NCBI RefSeq assembly: GCF_016834655.1
Contig: NZ_JAENHP010000007.1
Span: 186,001-250,000 of the forward strand
Origin: Paractinoplanes ovalisporus
GTDB lineage: Bacteria; Actinomycetota; Actinomycetes; Mycobacteriales; Micromonosporaceae
Direction of reading: 5' to 3'
Length of the DNA stretch: 64,000 nt
Shown here: positions 42,025 through 51,543 of the stretch, piece after piece
How positions within the stretch are numbered: the first letter of the stretch is position 1
Layout of the letters: every line of letters starts with the position of its first letter
Made by a program: the position numbers and the translations under genes
The notes under the pieces: model-generated
What the model was told of the DNA's origin: nothing
What the model saw: the letters and a program-made list of their open reading frames with translations, nothing else
Databases searched by the model: none

Positions 42025-43449
42025 CTACGAGGTCGCGGGGGCAGCGGTTTCCGCGGCAGTGTATCGCTTGCTCAGTCGCTTGTAAGGGCGGCTGCGCAGG
42101 GCGATCGCGGTGGCGATCAGGCCGATCACGCCGGTGATCATGAACACCAGGGCCAGGCCGCGGGCGGCGCCGGTGCCGAACCACGACCCGATCAGGCGGG
42201 CGCCGGCGCCGTCGGTCATGAACGGGATGAACACGAACTGTGCGATCGGCGAGATGAGGAACGCGGTGAGCGGCGACGCGGCCTGCTCGACGGACTGCGC
42301 GAAACCGAACACGCGGCCCTGACGTTCGTACGGGACGACTTTCTGCAGGATCGTCTGCTCGGCCGCCTCCGCGTAGGGCACCACGAGCATGTACAGATAG
42401 AGGCCGACGGTCAGCCAGACGATCGATTCGCGCAACGGGAACAGCAGCGTGACGGTCCAGCACACGATGTTGACCATCAGCAGGAGCCAGACCGGGTTCT
42501 TTCCCAGCCCCGTACGGGAAATGAGCAGTCCCCCGACGATGAAACCGGTGCTCAGGGCGCCCCAGAGCAGACCCCAGCCCTGCACGGACATCATCGAGAG
42601 CCCGTACGCGTCCAGGAGCGCCATGAACACTCCGCCCAGCAGATTGTTGAACGCCGAGAAGATGATCAGGGCGGTCAGGCCGGGGACCTGCTTGATGACG
42701 CTGATCGTGCCGCGCAGATCGACCTTGCCGACCGGAGCCGTCTCCGGCCCACCCGCCGCCAACTCGCTCGCCGTCGGTCCGTCGCCGGCCGCCGCCTCCA
42801 CCTTGGCCGGCATGGCGGGCGCGGCCGCCGCTTCCGAGGCGCGCCCGGCGGGCACCCGCACCAGGCCGAGGTGCACGATCGACAGCGCCAGCACGACGAC
42901 CCCCGCCACCAGCACCCAGAGCATGCCGCCGAGCGCGACCAGCAGACCGCTGATCACCGAGGTGACCAGGAACGACACGCCCGACGCGGTGCCCACCAGG
43001 CCGTTGGCGCGGTCGCGTGTGTCCTCCTCGATCAGCACGGTGACCATGGTCTGCAGCGCGATCATCCGGATGTTGCCGGCGATCACCCCGGCCATGAGCA
43101 GCACGATCAGGACCCAGAGGCGCACGCTCGCCGGATCACGGAACTCCTCGCGCGGCGTGAGCTGATAGAGCACGAGAGCGATGACGTACGTGGTCAGGGA
43201 CACGCCCGCCGAGACCTGCATCATCGTCTTCTTGGGGTGATGGTCGACCAGGCTGCCGAACCAGATGCCGGTCAGCGCCGTCATCACCAGGAAGATGCCC
43301 GAGATGACGCCGGTCGCGAACACCGACCGCGTCTCCAGGTAGGTGTAGAACGTGATCGCGAACCAGACCGTGAAGTTGGTGACCGACACGAGCAGCGCGT
43401 TCGCCAGCAGCTGGTAGAAGACGCGGACGTGTCCTTGGATGGCGACCAT
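42025..43449 (-). CDS. MFS transporter (12-span efflux type)
   Basis: 474 residues, twelve membrane spans in two halves joined by an Ala/Glu-rich loop of about 60 residues. The intracellular signature FGSLVDHHPKKTMMQ after helix 2 is the MFS GxxxD(R/H)xGR variant. LIEEDTRDRANGLVGTASG and VVPYERQGRVFGFAQS are typical of MFS_3-type enterobactin-exporter-like proteins. ATG 43449 follows GTGGGGACC. Substrate unknown. Confidence 0.87.
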   Translation of the reverse strand: MVAIQGHVRVFYQLLANALLVSVTNFTVWFAITFYTYLETRSVFATGVISGIFLVMTALTGIWFGSLVDHHPKKTMMQVSAGVSLTTYVIALVLYQLTPREEFRDPASVRLWVLIVLLMAGVIAGNIRMIALQTMVTVLIEEDTRDRANGLVGTASGVSFLVTSVISGLLVALGGMLWVLVAGVVVLALSIVHLGLVRVPAGRASEAAAAPAMPAKVEAAAGDGPTASELAAGGPETAPVGKVDLRGTISVIKQVPGLTALIIFSAFNNLLGGVFMALLDAYGLSMMSVQGWGLLWGALSTGFIVGGLLISRTGLGKNPVWLLLMVNIVCWTVTLLFPLRESIVWLTVGLYLYMLVVPYAEAAEQTILQKVVPYERQGRVFGFAQSVEQAASPLTAFLISPIAQFVFIPFMTDGAGARLIGSWFGTGAARGLALVFMITGVIGLIATAIALRSRPYKRLSKRYTAAETAAPATS

Positions 43450-43541
43450 GGTCCCCACGGTATGACCTGAAGCACCCTTCAGGTCCAGGACCTGGGCGGT
43501 GTAAGACTGTGGTGCCCGGCTGGCAGGCTTGAGGAGGCCAC

Positions 43542-44471
43542 ATGTTCGACCACTTCGTGGTCTCCGTCGTGGTTTGTCCGGTGCTGGTTGCCCTGGCGGT
43601 GCGCTGGCTGTCCGACCGGCTGCGCCCCGAGCAGGCCGTGACCGTCCTGGTCATCTCGATCGTCACCGCCGCCGCGGCCGGCCTGGTCAGCCTGGGTGCG
43701 TTCGCGGTGAAGGCGGTCGCCGAGCTGCACCCGGTCGCCGTCCGGCTCGGGTTCTCCGACGCGGTCGTGCGCGCCGACACCGAACGCGAGCCGTGGGTGT
43801 CGGCGCTCTCGGCCGTCCTGCTGGTGGCCGCGCTGGCCGGCATGGCCCGGGTCTGGTGGCAGCACCGACGCGAGCTGGTGGTCGCCGCCGAGTTCCGCGG
43901 CCTTCCGGTCGACGCCGACCGGGTCACCATGATCGACGACGTACGGGCGGAGGCGTTCGCGGTCCCCGGCGCGCCCGGCCGCGTGGTGGTGACCACCGGC
44001 ATGCGCTCGGCCCTGACCGACCAGCAGTACGGCGCGTTGCTGGCCCACGAACGCGCCCACCTCGACTCGCGTCACCACCACCTGGTGCTGTTCGCCCGCT
44101 TGGCCGCGGCCGCCAACCCGGTCTTCCGGTGGCTGACCCGCCGCATCGAATACCTGGTGGAACGGGCCGCCGACGAGCGGGCGGCCGAGCAGGTGGGTGA
44201 CCGCCGGGTGGTGGCCCGCGCGATCGGCGCCGCCGCCCTGCGCGCATCCGACACCCGGCTCGGCCTGTCGATGGCCCCCGCCGGCTGGGACCTGCGCAGC
44301 GCCGGCGTGGTGCCGCGCCGCGTGGCGTCGCTGCTGGCCCCGCCCTATGCGGCCCGGTTGCTGGCTCTGATCGTCCTGCCGCTCGCGGTGGCCGCCGGTT
44401 CGGTCGTCTGGACCGGCGAGTGCGTCGCCGACCTGGGCGAACTCCTGTACGCCGCGGGCCTGCTGCACTGA
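43542..44471 (+). CDS. M56-family integral membrane metalloprotease
   Basis: 309 residues. Four membrane helices surround a cytoplasmic or membrane-facing zinc site HERAH (LLAHERAHLDSRHHH), the HExxH form. AFAVPGAPGRVVVTTGM is the typical BlaR1/MecR1-like zinc-peptidase segment. GAGGAGG precedes the ATG. These are usually the second gene after a BlaI/MecI repressor whose cleavage they control; no such repressor is next to it, and there is no penicillin-binding sensor domain. Confidence 0.85.
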   Translation: MFDHFVVSVVVCPVLVALAVRWLSDRLRPEQAVTVLVISIVTAAAAGLVSLGAFAVKAVAELHPVAVRLGFSDAVVRADTEREPWVSALSAVLLVAALAGMARVWWQHRRELVVAAEFRGLPVDADRVTMIDDVRAEAFAVPGAPGRVVVTTGMRSALTDQQYGALLAHERAHLDSRHHHLVLFARLAAAANPVFRWLTRRIEYLVERAADERAAEQVGDRRVVARAIGAAALRASDTRLGLSMAPAGWDLRSAGVVPRRVASLLAPPYAARLLALIVLPLAVAAGSVVWTGECVADLGELLYAAGLLH

Positions 44472-44484
44472 CAGCGCGCTTCGC

Positions 44485-45600
44485 TCAGTCGAGGGCGATG
44501 TCGGCGTAGATGGCCGCGTGGTCGGACCCGGCGTGCACGGCCGCGGTCATCGTGTCGTAGATCGGCCACAGCCGGCCGCGCCGACCGCCCCACACCCCGC
44601 GCCGATGGATGCCGCCCCCGGTCGCGCGTTCGAACAGCCCCGGGGACAGCAGCACGTAGTCGAGCTTGTTGCGAGCAGTGCAGTACCCGTACGTGCCGGG
44701 CCGGCCGTTGTCGTCGAACGCCGGATGCTCCGAGATGTCGCGCAGGTCGGTGCCGGACAGCAGCGGCGCCAGGGGAGCGCTGTCGGGCGTGTCGTTCAGG
44801 TCGCCCACCACGGCCACCAGGGCGGTTCCGGCCACGACGAGGTCACGGTAGATCGTGGCGACCCGGGCCGCTTGACGCTCCCGGATGGCGTCGGAGGCGA
44901 CCTTCCCGCCGTACCCCTTGGACTTGAAGTGGTTGACCAGCACCGCGACACGCGCGCCGGCGGGGGAGCGGAAGTGGTATTCGGCGCAGTCCCGGCTGAA
45001 CACGCGGCCGCGAGCGTCGGTGTCGTCGACGTGGCTGACCTGTCCGACCAGCGGATAGGCGGCCGTGGACAGCACGCCCACGTCGATGCCGCGCTCGTCG
45101 TTGCCGTCGACCACCATCACGTGCGGATAGCGCGGGCGGCCGTCCGCACCGACCAGTCCCGCGTCCGAGAACCGCTTGAGCGCGAACCGGTTCTCGGCCT
45201 CGACCACCCCGACGATGTCCGCGCGAACATCGTCGAGCACCCGGGCCGTGTTCACGAGCGCCAGCTCCTGCACGCGATCGGTGGTCAGCTCGACCCAGCC
45301 GATCCAGTCCGCTCGTCCCTGCGCGACAACGTGCACTTTCCCGTCCCGCGAGCGGCGCAACAACCGTCCGCGGTTCTGACGCAAACGCGCAAAACGCGCA
45401 GTGTCACCGTTGCGCAGACCCAGACGGCCAAGTTCGCGCAGGATGTCGTGCTTGATGCTGTCCGTATAGACGGGTTCTTCGAGCAGCGTCGACGCCGCCT
45501 GAAACGCTTCGAGCACCGGACGCCCGGCCGACCATGTCCGCTGGTCGAGCGCCCGCGCACGGTTGAAGAGGTTCTCGACGTTGTACGACGCGACCCGCAT
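44485..45600 (-). CDS. Endonuclease/exonuclease/phosphatase-family protein
   Basis: 371 residues from ATG 45600. MRVASYNVENLF, DIVGVVEAEN, VLVNHFKSKGYGG, VVGDLNDTPDSAPL and the terminal GSDHAAIYADI make a full set of EEP metal and phosphate-binding motifs. No signal peptide. Target could be nucleic acid or a phosphoester; not resolved. Confidence 0.87.
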   Translation of the reverse strand: MRVASYNVENLFNRARALDQRTWSAGRPVLEAFQAASTLLEEPVYTDSIKHDILRELGRLGLRNGDTARFARLRQNRGRLLRRSRDGKVHVVAQGRADWIGWVELTTDRVQELALVNTARVLDDVRADIVGVVEAENRFALKRFSDAGLVGADGRPRYPHVMVVDGNDERGIDVGVLSTAAYPLVGQVSHVDDTDARGRVFSRDCAEYHFRSPAGARVAVLVNHFKSKGYGGKVASDAIRERQAARVATIYRDLVVAGTALVAVVGDLNDTPDSAPLAPLLSGTDLRDISEHPAFDDNGRPGTYGYCTARNKLDYVLLSPGLFERATGGGIHRRGVWGGRRGRLWPIYDTMTAAVHAGSDHAAIYADIALD

Positions 45601-45671
45601 GTACCGCACCCACCTGCGCGCGTTCGACCCCGCAGGGTCCATGAGCGGCCCGAACACGTTTCGGGCGCGCG

Positions 45672-46964
45672 TTACTGGAACAGGTCAAGGTCCACAGCGT
45701 TCGCGATCGCCTCCATGCCGGCGTCGTTCGGGTGCAGGTTGTCGCCCGTGTTGTAGCGGCTGTTGTACCGCTGCGGGTCGCTCTGGTCGTGGGTCGCGGT
45801 GTCGAGGTCGATCACCGCGTCGCAGCCGCTGCCGTCGGCCTTGATGAAGTCGTTGACCGCGTCCCGACCGGCCTCGCCCTGCTCACTCCAGTAATCGGTT
45901 CCCTTGTACGGCGTGAGCGTGGCACAGAACACCTTGATGCCCGCGTCGTGGCCGCGCTGGATGAGCTGCTGGAGCCCCTGGACCAGCTGGTCGCCGCTGG
46001 GCGGGTTGCTGTCGCCGAGGTCGTTGATCGCCGCGTCCGAGATCACCACCCACTTCACGCCGGTCTGCGCGAGCACGTCGCGGTCGAACCGGTTGACCTG
46101 GCTCTGGCCGGCGCCGTCCTTGAGCAGCATGTTGCCGCTGATCCCCGCGTTGAGCACACCGACGTTGCGGTTCGCGGCCAGCAGCCGCCGCGCGAGCTGG
46201 TCGGGCCAGCGCCGGTTCTCGGCGAACGTGGAGTCGAACCCGTCGGTGATCGACGCGCCCAGCATGACGACCGCGCCTTCCGAGGCGGGGTTCTGCACGT
46301 CGACGCCGGCCAGGAACGCGTAGTTGTCGAACGTCTGCGCGCCGGTGAGCGTGGCCTTGGTGGCCTGGTTGCCCGCGGCGACGTAGTTGTGCCGGTTGGC
46401 GAACGCGTGCTGCGTCACCGAGCCGATGCGCTCGGGCACGTACGCGGTGACCGCGACGTCGCCGCCCGCGGGCATGCTGAACTGGACCGGATCGCTCACC
46501 ATGGTCTGGCCGGCCTCGATGGTCACCGAGTCGTTGCCGCTGAACGTCACGTGCGCGTTGGTCGACGCGTCGACCGTGTTCGCCTGCAGATGGTGGGCGA
46601 GGTAGACGGCGCTGACAGTCAGCGGGTCGCTCCCGAACTCGTTCGACAGCTTCACGCGTACGGTCTCGCCGCCGATGCTCGTCCGGATGATCTGCCGGAC
46701 CGTCTGCTGCTCGAACGCGCGCCCGCCGTTCTGCACGGCCACCGCCCAGCTGCCTGTCCAGGGGTTCTCGGCGGGGCTCGGCTCGGTGCTCGGGGTCGCG
46801 CTGTTCGGGTTGGTCGGGCTCGCCTCGCCGCCGTTCTCGTTGCCGGACGAGTCTCTGCGCACGAACACGACCACCGCCACGACAAGGACCACGAGGGCTG
46901 CTGCGACCGAAATCGTCGTCTTCCGGGTCCAGTTCACCGCGACCACGGTACTGGGTCCGGGCAC
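45672..46964 (-). CDS. Membrane-anchored SGNH/GDSL hydrolase
   Basis: 430 residues. A single N-terminal helix (TTISVAAALVVLVVAVVVFV) anchors the protein, followed by a Ser/Pro/Asn linker, a beta-sandwich (about 70-215) and the hydrolase domain. Catalytic blocks are LGASITDG (Ser), NAGISGN, DAAINDLG (weakened block III) and DNLHPND (Asp-His). Probably an extracellular esterase acting on polysaccharide acetyl groups or lipids (inference). GTG start with AAGG upstream; nearby GTG 46946 is possible. Confidence 0.85.
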   Translation of the reverse strand: MPGPSTVVAVNWTRKTTISVAAALVVLVVAVVVFVRRDSSGNENGGEASPTNPNSATPSTEPSPAENPWTGSWAVAVQNGGRAFEQQTVRQIIRTSIGGETVRVKLSNEFGSDPLTVSAVYLAHHLQANTVDASTNAHVTFSGNDSVTIEAGQTMVSDPVQFSMPAGGDVAVTAYVPERIGSVTQHAFANRHNYVAAGNQATKATLTGAQTFDNYAFLAGVDVQNPASEGAVVMLGASITDGFDSTFAENRRWPDQLARRLLAANRNVGVLNAGISGNMLLKDGAGQSQVNRFDRDVLAQTGVKWVVISDAAINDLGDSNPPSGDQLVQGLQQLIQRGHDAGIKVFCATLTPYKGTDYWSEQGEAGRDAVNDFIKADGSGCDAVIDLDTATHDQSDPQRYNSRYNTGDNLHPNDAGMEAIANAVDLDLFQ

Positions 46965-47112
46965 CCCATCCGCCTTGGCATGAGCTGGGAGGTTCCTGAC
47001 AGTGAGCGGTGTAACGCGCCCGTCACATCACAAGATCCAAAACGGCCCGTCACAAGCGTGAGGTGAGCGGTGACTTGATGCCGTACGCAAGCGCATGGAC
47101 GGAGGAGGAACA

Positions 47113-47685
47113 GTGAGCAGCAACACCCGGATCCCGAAGACCAAGCCGACCGGCATCCTTGGCGCGACAGTGACGTTGGCCTCACGGCGGATGGTCGGCG
47201 ACGTGCCGGAACCGCTCGAAGTCGTGTGGCACAACCGGAAAGTCACGATGTTCAGCCTGCGCATGGCACGGTCGCTGCAGAAGTGGGACACCTGTGACGA
47301 AAGCCTGAAATCGTACGCGCACATGGCCGTGGCCAGCCTCGTCGGGTGCGGCTTCTGCCTGGACCTGGGCTACTTCAAGGCCCACAACGACGGCCTCGAT
47401 CTGCACAAGGCGCGCGAGGTGCCCTCATGGCGTACGTCGCAAGCGTTTGATCCTCTGGAACGCGACGTCCTCGAATACGCCGAGGCGATGACGGTCACCC
47501 CACCCACCGTCACCGACGAGTTGTCGGCGCGGTTGGTGAAGGCGCTGGGGCCGTCGGCGATGGTCGAGTTGACCATGTTCATCGCCCTGGTCAACACGAT
47601 GACCCGCTCGAACGCGGCCATGGGCATCGGCTCGCAGGGGTACGCCGACGCGTGCGGCCTGGCCCCCATGCCCGCCCGGGCCTGA
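47113..47685 (+). CDS. AhpD-like carboxymuconolactone decarboxylase-family protein
   Basis: 190 residues from GTG 47113, with GGAGGAGG upstream. The CMD/AhpD core has the redox pair CGFC (in VGCGFCLDLGYFKAHN), with the downstream His expected for a peroxidase proton relay. Helical throughout. Probably a peroxidase-like or disulfide-active protein in oxidative defence; no sigma factor is adjacent, although such genes often have one. Confidence 0.82.
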   Translation: MSSNTRIPKTKPTGILGATVTLASRRMVGDVPEPLEVVWHNRKVTMFSLRMARSLQKWDTCDESLKSYAHMAVASLVGCGFCLDLGYFKAHNDGLDLHKAREVPSWRTSQAFDPLERDVLEYAEAMTVTPPTVTDELSARLVKALGPSAMVELTMFIALVNTMTRSNAAMGIGSQGYADACGLAPMPARA

Positions 47686-47711
47686 CCGCACGCGCGCCGG
47701 CGCTGTCCCGT

Positions 47712-47806
47712 GGTGCCGATCGCAACGTGTTAGTGCCGCGCTACCGCCTGGTGCCGATCAGGACGTCTTCGGCGCCCGCGCATCACGATGGTGTCGGCGC
47801 CCGGCG
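47712..47806. repeat. Decayed copies of the methyltransferase gene's 3' end
   Basis: GCGCTACCGCCTGGTGCCGA (47737 on) repeats the methyltransferase terminus GCGCTACGGCTTGGTGCCGA (about 47803 on), and similarity runs about 44 bases. Read on the minus strand it gives a worn copy of the protein end (EDVLIGTRR-stop versus GVVIGTKP-stop). A third, poorer copy is near 47712 (GTGGTGCCGATCG). This is a gene-end duplication like the cleaner arrays. Confidence 0.65.
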
Positions 47807-48823
47807 CTACGGCTTGGTGCCGATCACCACGCCGTTGGCGCCCGGCGCGTCGAAACGAACAGTGCGGACATCAGTGAAGCCGGCGCCGCTCATCCACTGT
47901 TCGTATTCGGCGTCGGAATAGTTCCGGCCGCCCTCGGTCTCGACGAGCATGTTCATGCCCATCAGGGCCGCGGGCGCCGGACCGGTGCGCTCGGCGTTCA
48001 GCAGCAGCTCGGAGACGACCACCCGGCCGCCGGGCTCGAGCGCCTCGTACGCCTTGGCCAGCAGGGCGCGGTTCGTCGCCTCGTCCCAGTCGTGCAGGAT
48101 CATGCTGAACAACACGACGTCATGCCCGCCCGGCAACGTCGTGTCGGTGAGGAAGTTGCCGGCCCGCGTCGTGATCCGATCGCTCAACTGCGCGCGCTCG
48201 ATGTTCGTTTGCGCGATCGTGCACACGTGCGGCAGATCGAACACGGTCGCGCGCAACGACGGCAGAGCGCGGCACAACTCGATCGGATAGGCGCCTGATC
48301 CGCCGCCGACATCGAGCAGTTTCCCGTACGGGCTCAGGTCGATCGCGCCGGCCAGAGCACGCGCGGTGAAGATGGACGTCGAATACATGGCGCCCCAGAA
48401 GCTTTCGAGCATCTGCGGGTCGGCCGTGTCGAACATCGACTCCTGTGTGGAGGGATCCCACGTGAGGGGTTTGTCGCTGCGCAACGCCTCGCCGATGCGG
48501 TGCCACGGCAGATAGGTGCGCTGATCGCAGTAGGCGACCTGGCCACCGAAGTAGTAGGGCTTGCCCCGCACCAGAAACTCCTCGGCCAAGGCGCTGTTGC
48601 GATAGTCGTCGCCGTCCTTCTCCAGCAGGCCCAGTGAGGCGCAGGCCGCGAGCAGCAGGTCGGCCGGCCGTTCGGGCAGGCCCAGTTCGCTCCCGGCCTG
48701 CGCGACGGTGAGCGTCCGGCCGTCCCGCAGCCTGGTGAAGAGGTCAAGTTCGACGGCGGCCGCGAACGTCTTGAAACTCCAGAACCCGGTTACCAGCCCC
48801 ATCAGGGGCGTCGGCGTCAGCAT
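47807..48823 (-). CDS. SAM-dependent O-methyltransferase (plant-like/polyketide type)
   Basis: 338 residues. A dimerisation domain with a winged helix (about 1-100) precedes the SAM domain: LLDVGGGSGAYPIEL, VFDLPHV, AGNFLTDTTLPGGHD, and SMILHDWDEATNRALLAKA with the His-Asp pair of the family. VVVSELLL and MGMNMLVETEGG follow. Such enzymes methylate hydroxyls of aromatic metabolites. No biosynthetic genes adjoin it. Confidence 0.88.
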   Translation of the reverse strand: MLTPTPLMGLVTGFWSFKTFAAAVELDLFTRLRDGRTLTVAQAGSELGLPERPADLLLAACASLGLLEKDGDDYRNSALAEEFLVRGKPYYFGGQVAYCDQRTYLPWHRIGEALRSDKPLTWDPSTQESMFDTADPQMLESFWGAMYSTSIFTARALAGAIDLSPYGKLLDVGGGSGAYPIELCRALPSLRATVFDLPHVCTIAQTNIERAQLSDRITTRAGNFLTDTTLPGGHDVVLFSMILHDWDEATNRALLAKAYEALEPGGRVVVSELLLNAERTGPAPAALMGMNMLVETEGGRNYSDAEYEQWMSGAGFTDVRTVRFDAPGANGVVIGTKP

Positions 48824-49089
48824 GCATCGATCATCTCAAATCGGTGGGCCGCCCCGCCCGATTCCGTTGCTCTGGCCGACTTCCGGTACACATGGGTCAC
48901 TTTCCGGAAGCCGTGACACGCCGGTTCGTCGGCACCCCCGAGCAGCAGAAAGCGGGCCTCATGGGCGAGCCGCCGGGCGGGACGACTACGGGATGGCCAA
49001 ATGCGACGTGATCGATCAGACCTACGCGCGCATCTTTCTCGGCGGCGACCACGTAGCGCGTACGAATTGATCCGCGCCGCCGACCGCTT

Positions 49090-51396
49090 TCAGGGCGTAT
49101 AGACGTCGGCCATCGCGGTCACGGTGCCGTTCGAGGTGGTCACCTCGACCAGGCCGCCCTCGCCGAGCCGCTCGGCCAGCTTGGCCGGGGTGATGGTGCA
49201 GGTCCCGACGGTGACCGGGTCGCCGGCGCAGCGCTCCGGGTCGTCGAACGTGCTGAACAGCTTCGGCGTGGCCGAGGTCGGCAGGGTCACCCGCATGCGG
49301 CTGTCCTCGGTCAGCCAGGCCTGCTCGCACGGAGTGTCCGATGAGGACTTCAGGTGGAACGCCTGGCAGTACTCGTCCCCGGTCATGAAAAGCACCGGCT
49401 CCACCACGACCGACCGTGTCTTCGGAAAGTAGCCGTGGACCTTGACGATCGACTTGGTGCTGCCACGGCGGACATCGGTGAAAGAAAGGGCCGAGGCCGC
49501 GGCCTCCCCAAAGGGCCTGATCTCGGCCTGGGTGACGACCGCGCCGGCCAGCACATCCTGATCCTTCGCCTGATCGGCCGGGCCGACGCCGAAGGCCACC
49601 TTGCCGGCCAGCAGGCTCGGATCGGTCAGCCTGGTCTCCAGCACCGCCTCGCCGTCGACTGTCACCGTCGCCGCCTCGTCGCGCAGGCTCAGCACGACGT
49701 CGCGGCGCTGCCCGGGGACGAACGGGGCCTGGTCCGTCTCACCGAGCTTGGCGTTCTGGACGGCACCCTCGTGCCGGATCCGGACCGTCCGCGGGCAGAG
49801 GTCGAGCCAGTACGAGGCTTCACCGGCCGTACGGAACTGGATCTCCGCGCAGGACTGGGCGTTGGCCACGGTGACGCCGGCCGAGATCGACTGGTTGCCG
49901 GCGAAGGTTTCGGCGGTGCCCGGGCACACCATGGCGAAACTGGGCGTCGTCATGGTCAGGCCGCCGCCCTGGAACGAGCAGCGGCCGCCGTACGCGTCGG
50001 TGGTGGCCTTCCACTGGCCGGGCCGGTCGAGGGCGTCGACCACCCACGGGCCGCGCACCGCGCCCGGCACCGGCATCGCGGCCGCCGCGACCGTGGGAGT
50101 CGGGTGGGTTTCCTCGTCAGCCGTGCGACTGACCAGGCCGACGGCCGCCATGAGCACCGTCGCGGCGGCGGTGGCGGCGAGAACCGTCCATACACGCCGG
50201 CGCCGTCCCTGTGCGCCCGCGACCGGTGCGTGGATGCCCGGCGCGTCGGCGATGGGTGCGTTGACGTTTCGCGCGTCGGCGATGGGTGCCTCGGCCATTG
50301 CCGCACCGCTGATTTGTGCGCCGCTGATTCGTGCGCCGTCGATTGGTGCTCCGGCGATTGGTGCGCCGGGGCGTTTGTCGCCGCCGAAGAGGCCGGGCCG
50401 CCTTCCGCCGCCGAGCAGCGCCGGTCGCTTTCCGCCGCCGAGCAGCCCGGGCCGCTTTCCGCCGCCCGAGACGTGCCGGCCGGAGAGCTGCGCCGCCTCC
50501 GCCGCCTCCCGTAGCCGCGGGTCGAGGGACGACGTACGGCTGAACGCCCGTGGGTCGGTGTTCTGAGCGAGCAACAGGTTGAGTAGTTCGTGCGCGGCCG
50601 GCCGGTCCTCCGGGTCCTTGGAGAGCGCCAGCGCCACCAGGTCGGCCAGCGGCCCGGTCAGGCCGGTCAGGTCGGGCGGCTGGGTCAGGATCCGGGCGGC
50701 GGTGGCCACCGGCGAGTCGGCCCGGAACGGGGTGCGGCCGGTTCCCGCGTACGCGATGACCGCGCCCCACGCGAACACATCGGCGGCCGGAGTGATGTCC
50801 CGGTGGTTGCCGTCGAACCGTTCCGGCGCCATGTACGCGACCGTGCCCACCATCTGATCGGGATGGGTGTGCTGGCTGGTCACCTCGAGCGCGCGGGCGA
50901 TCCCGAAGTCGATGACTTTCGGCGAGCCCAGCGCGAACAACACGTTCTGCGGCTTGAGATCGCGGTGGATGACGCCCGCGCCGTGGATCGCGGTCAGCGC
51001 GGTCGCCACCCCCACCGCCACGCCGTGCAGGCGGCTGTCGGCCAGCGGTCCTTCACGCGCCACGACTTCGTTCAGGCTGGGCCCGTCCACATACTCGACG
51101 ACCAGGTACGGCGTACGGTGATCGGGGTCGGCATCAAGAACCGCGGCCGTGCAGAACGGCGGCACCTGCCAGGCCCGCTTGACCTCACTGCGGAACCGCC
51201 CCCGAAACTCCTCGTCGTGGGCATACTCCGGCTTGATCATCTTGATCGCGACCAGAGGCCCGTCGCCCCTGTCATCGCGCAGGCTTTCGTCGCGCCGGCC
51301 GAGGAAGACCGACCCCATGCCCCCTTCGCCGAGCCGAGCCAACAGCCGGTAGCCACCCAGCGACGTCGGGTCGCCGGGGCGCAGCGGGCTCTTCAT
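49090..51396 (-). CDS. Transmembrane Ser/Thr protein kinase with repeat linker
   Basis: 768 residues. The kinase domain (about 16-275) is intact: GEGGMGSVFLG, Lys in VAIKMIKP, HRDLKPQN, DFGIARA, APERFDG. The juxtamembrane linker holds GGGKRPGLL repeats (four), then about eleven 5-residue repeats (GAPIA, GAPID, GARIS, GAQIS...). One membrane helix near 405 (VWTVLAATAAATVLMAAVGL) leads to an exported sensor of about 340 residues with paired cysteines, not PASTA. The exported part has a jelly-roll-like core (DALDRPGQWKATTDAYGGRC). Confidence 0.88.
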   Translation of the reverse strand: MKSPLRPGDPTSLGGYRLLARLGEGGMGSVFLGRRDESLRDDRGDGPLVAIKMIKPEYAHDEEFRGRFRSEVKRAWQVPPFCTAAVLDADPDHRTPYLVVEYVDGPSLNEVVAREGPLADSRLHGVAVGVATALTAIHGAGVIHRDLKPQNVLFALGSPKVIDFGIARALEVTSQHTHPDQMVGTVAYMAPERFDGNHRDITPAADVFAWGAVIAYAGTGRTPFRADSPVATAARILTQPPDLTGLTGPLADLVALALSKDPEDRPAAHELLNLLLAQNTDPRAFSRTSSLDPRLREAAEAAQLSGRHVSGGGKRPGLLGGGKRPALLGGGRRPGLFGGDKRPGAPIAGAPIDGARISGAQISGAAMAEAPIADARNVNAPIADAPGIHAPVAGAQGRRRRVWTVLAATAAATVLMAAVGLVSRTADEETHPTPTVAAAAMPVPGAVRGPWVVDALDRPGQWKATTDAYGGRCSFQGGGLTMTTPSFAMVCPGTAETFAGNQSISAGVTVANAQSCAEIQFRTAGEASYWLDLCPRTVRIRHEGAVQNAKLGETDQAPFVPGQRRDVVLSLRDEAATVTVDGEAVLETRLTDPSLLAGKVAFGVGPADQAKDQDVLAGAVVTQAEIRPFGEAAASALSFTDVRRGSTKSIVKVHGYFPKTRSVVVEPVLFMTGDEYCQAFHLKSSSDTPCEQAWLTEDSRMRVTLPTSATPKLFSTFDDPERCAGDPVTVGTCTITPAKLAERLGEGGLVEVTTSNGTVTAMADVYTP

Positions 51397-51490
51397 CGCC
51401 TCAACCCATCGAAGTGAACCGACAAGACCGGCACACAGTACGCAGCCCAGTCACGCCCGAAAAGCAGCGACCCCCTCCTCGCCGGGGCCG

Positions 51491-51543
51491 TCATGCCTCG
51501 CGCCCCGCGTCGGCGGTCATGTCCCGTCACGCCTCGGCGGTCA
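51491..51543. repeat. Short 24-bp repeat at HxlR stop codon
   Basis: CGGCGGTCA at 51535-51543, containing the HxlR stop (TCA, 51541), recurs at 51511-51519; a poorer GCCGTCA lies at 51489. A small, worn member of the stop-anchored repeats. Confidence 0.45.

Noticed and set aside
48824..49089. Possible gene remnant with the peptide MAKCDVIDQTYARIF
   Set aside because: Short frame, no ribosome site, no family recognised; left as intergenic.
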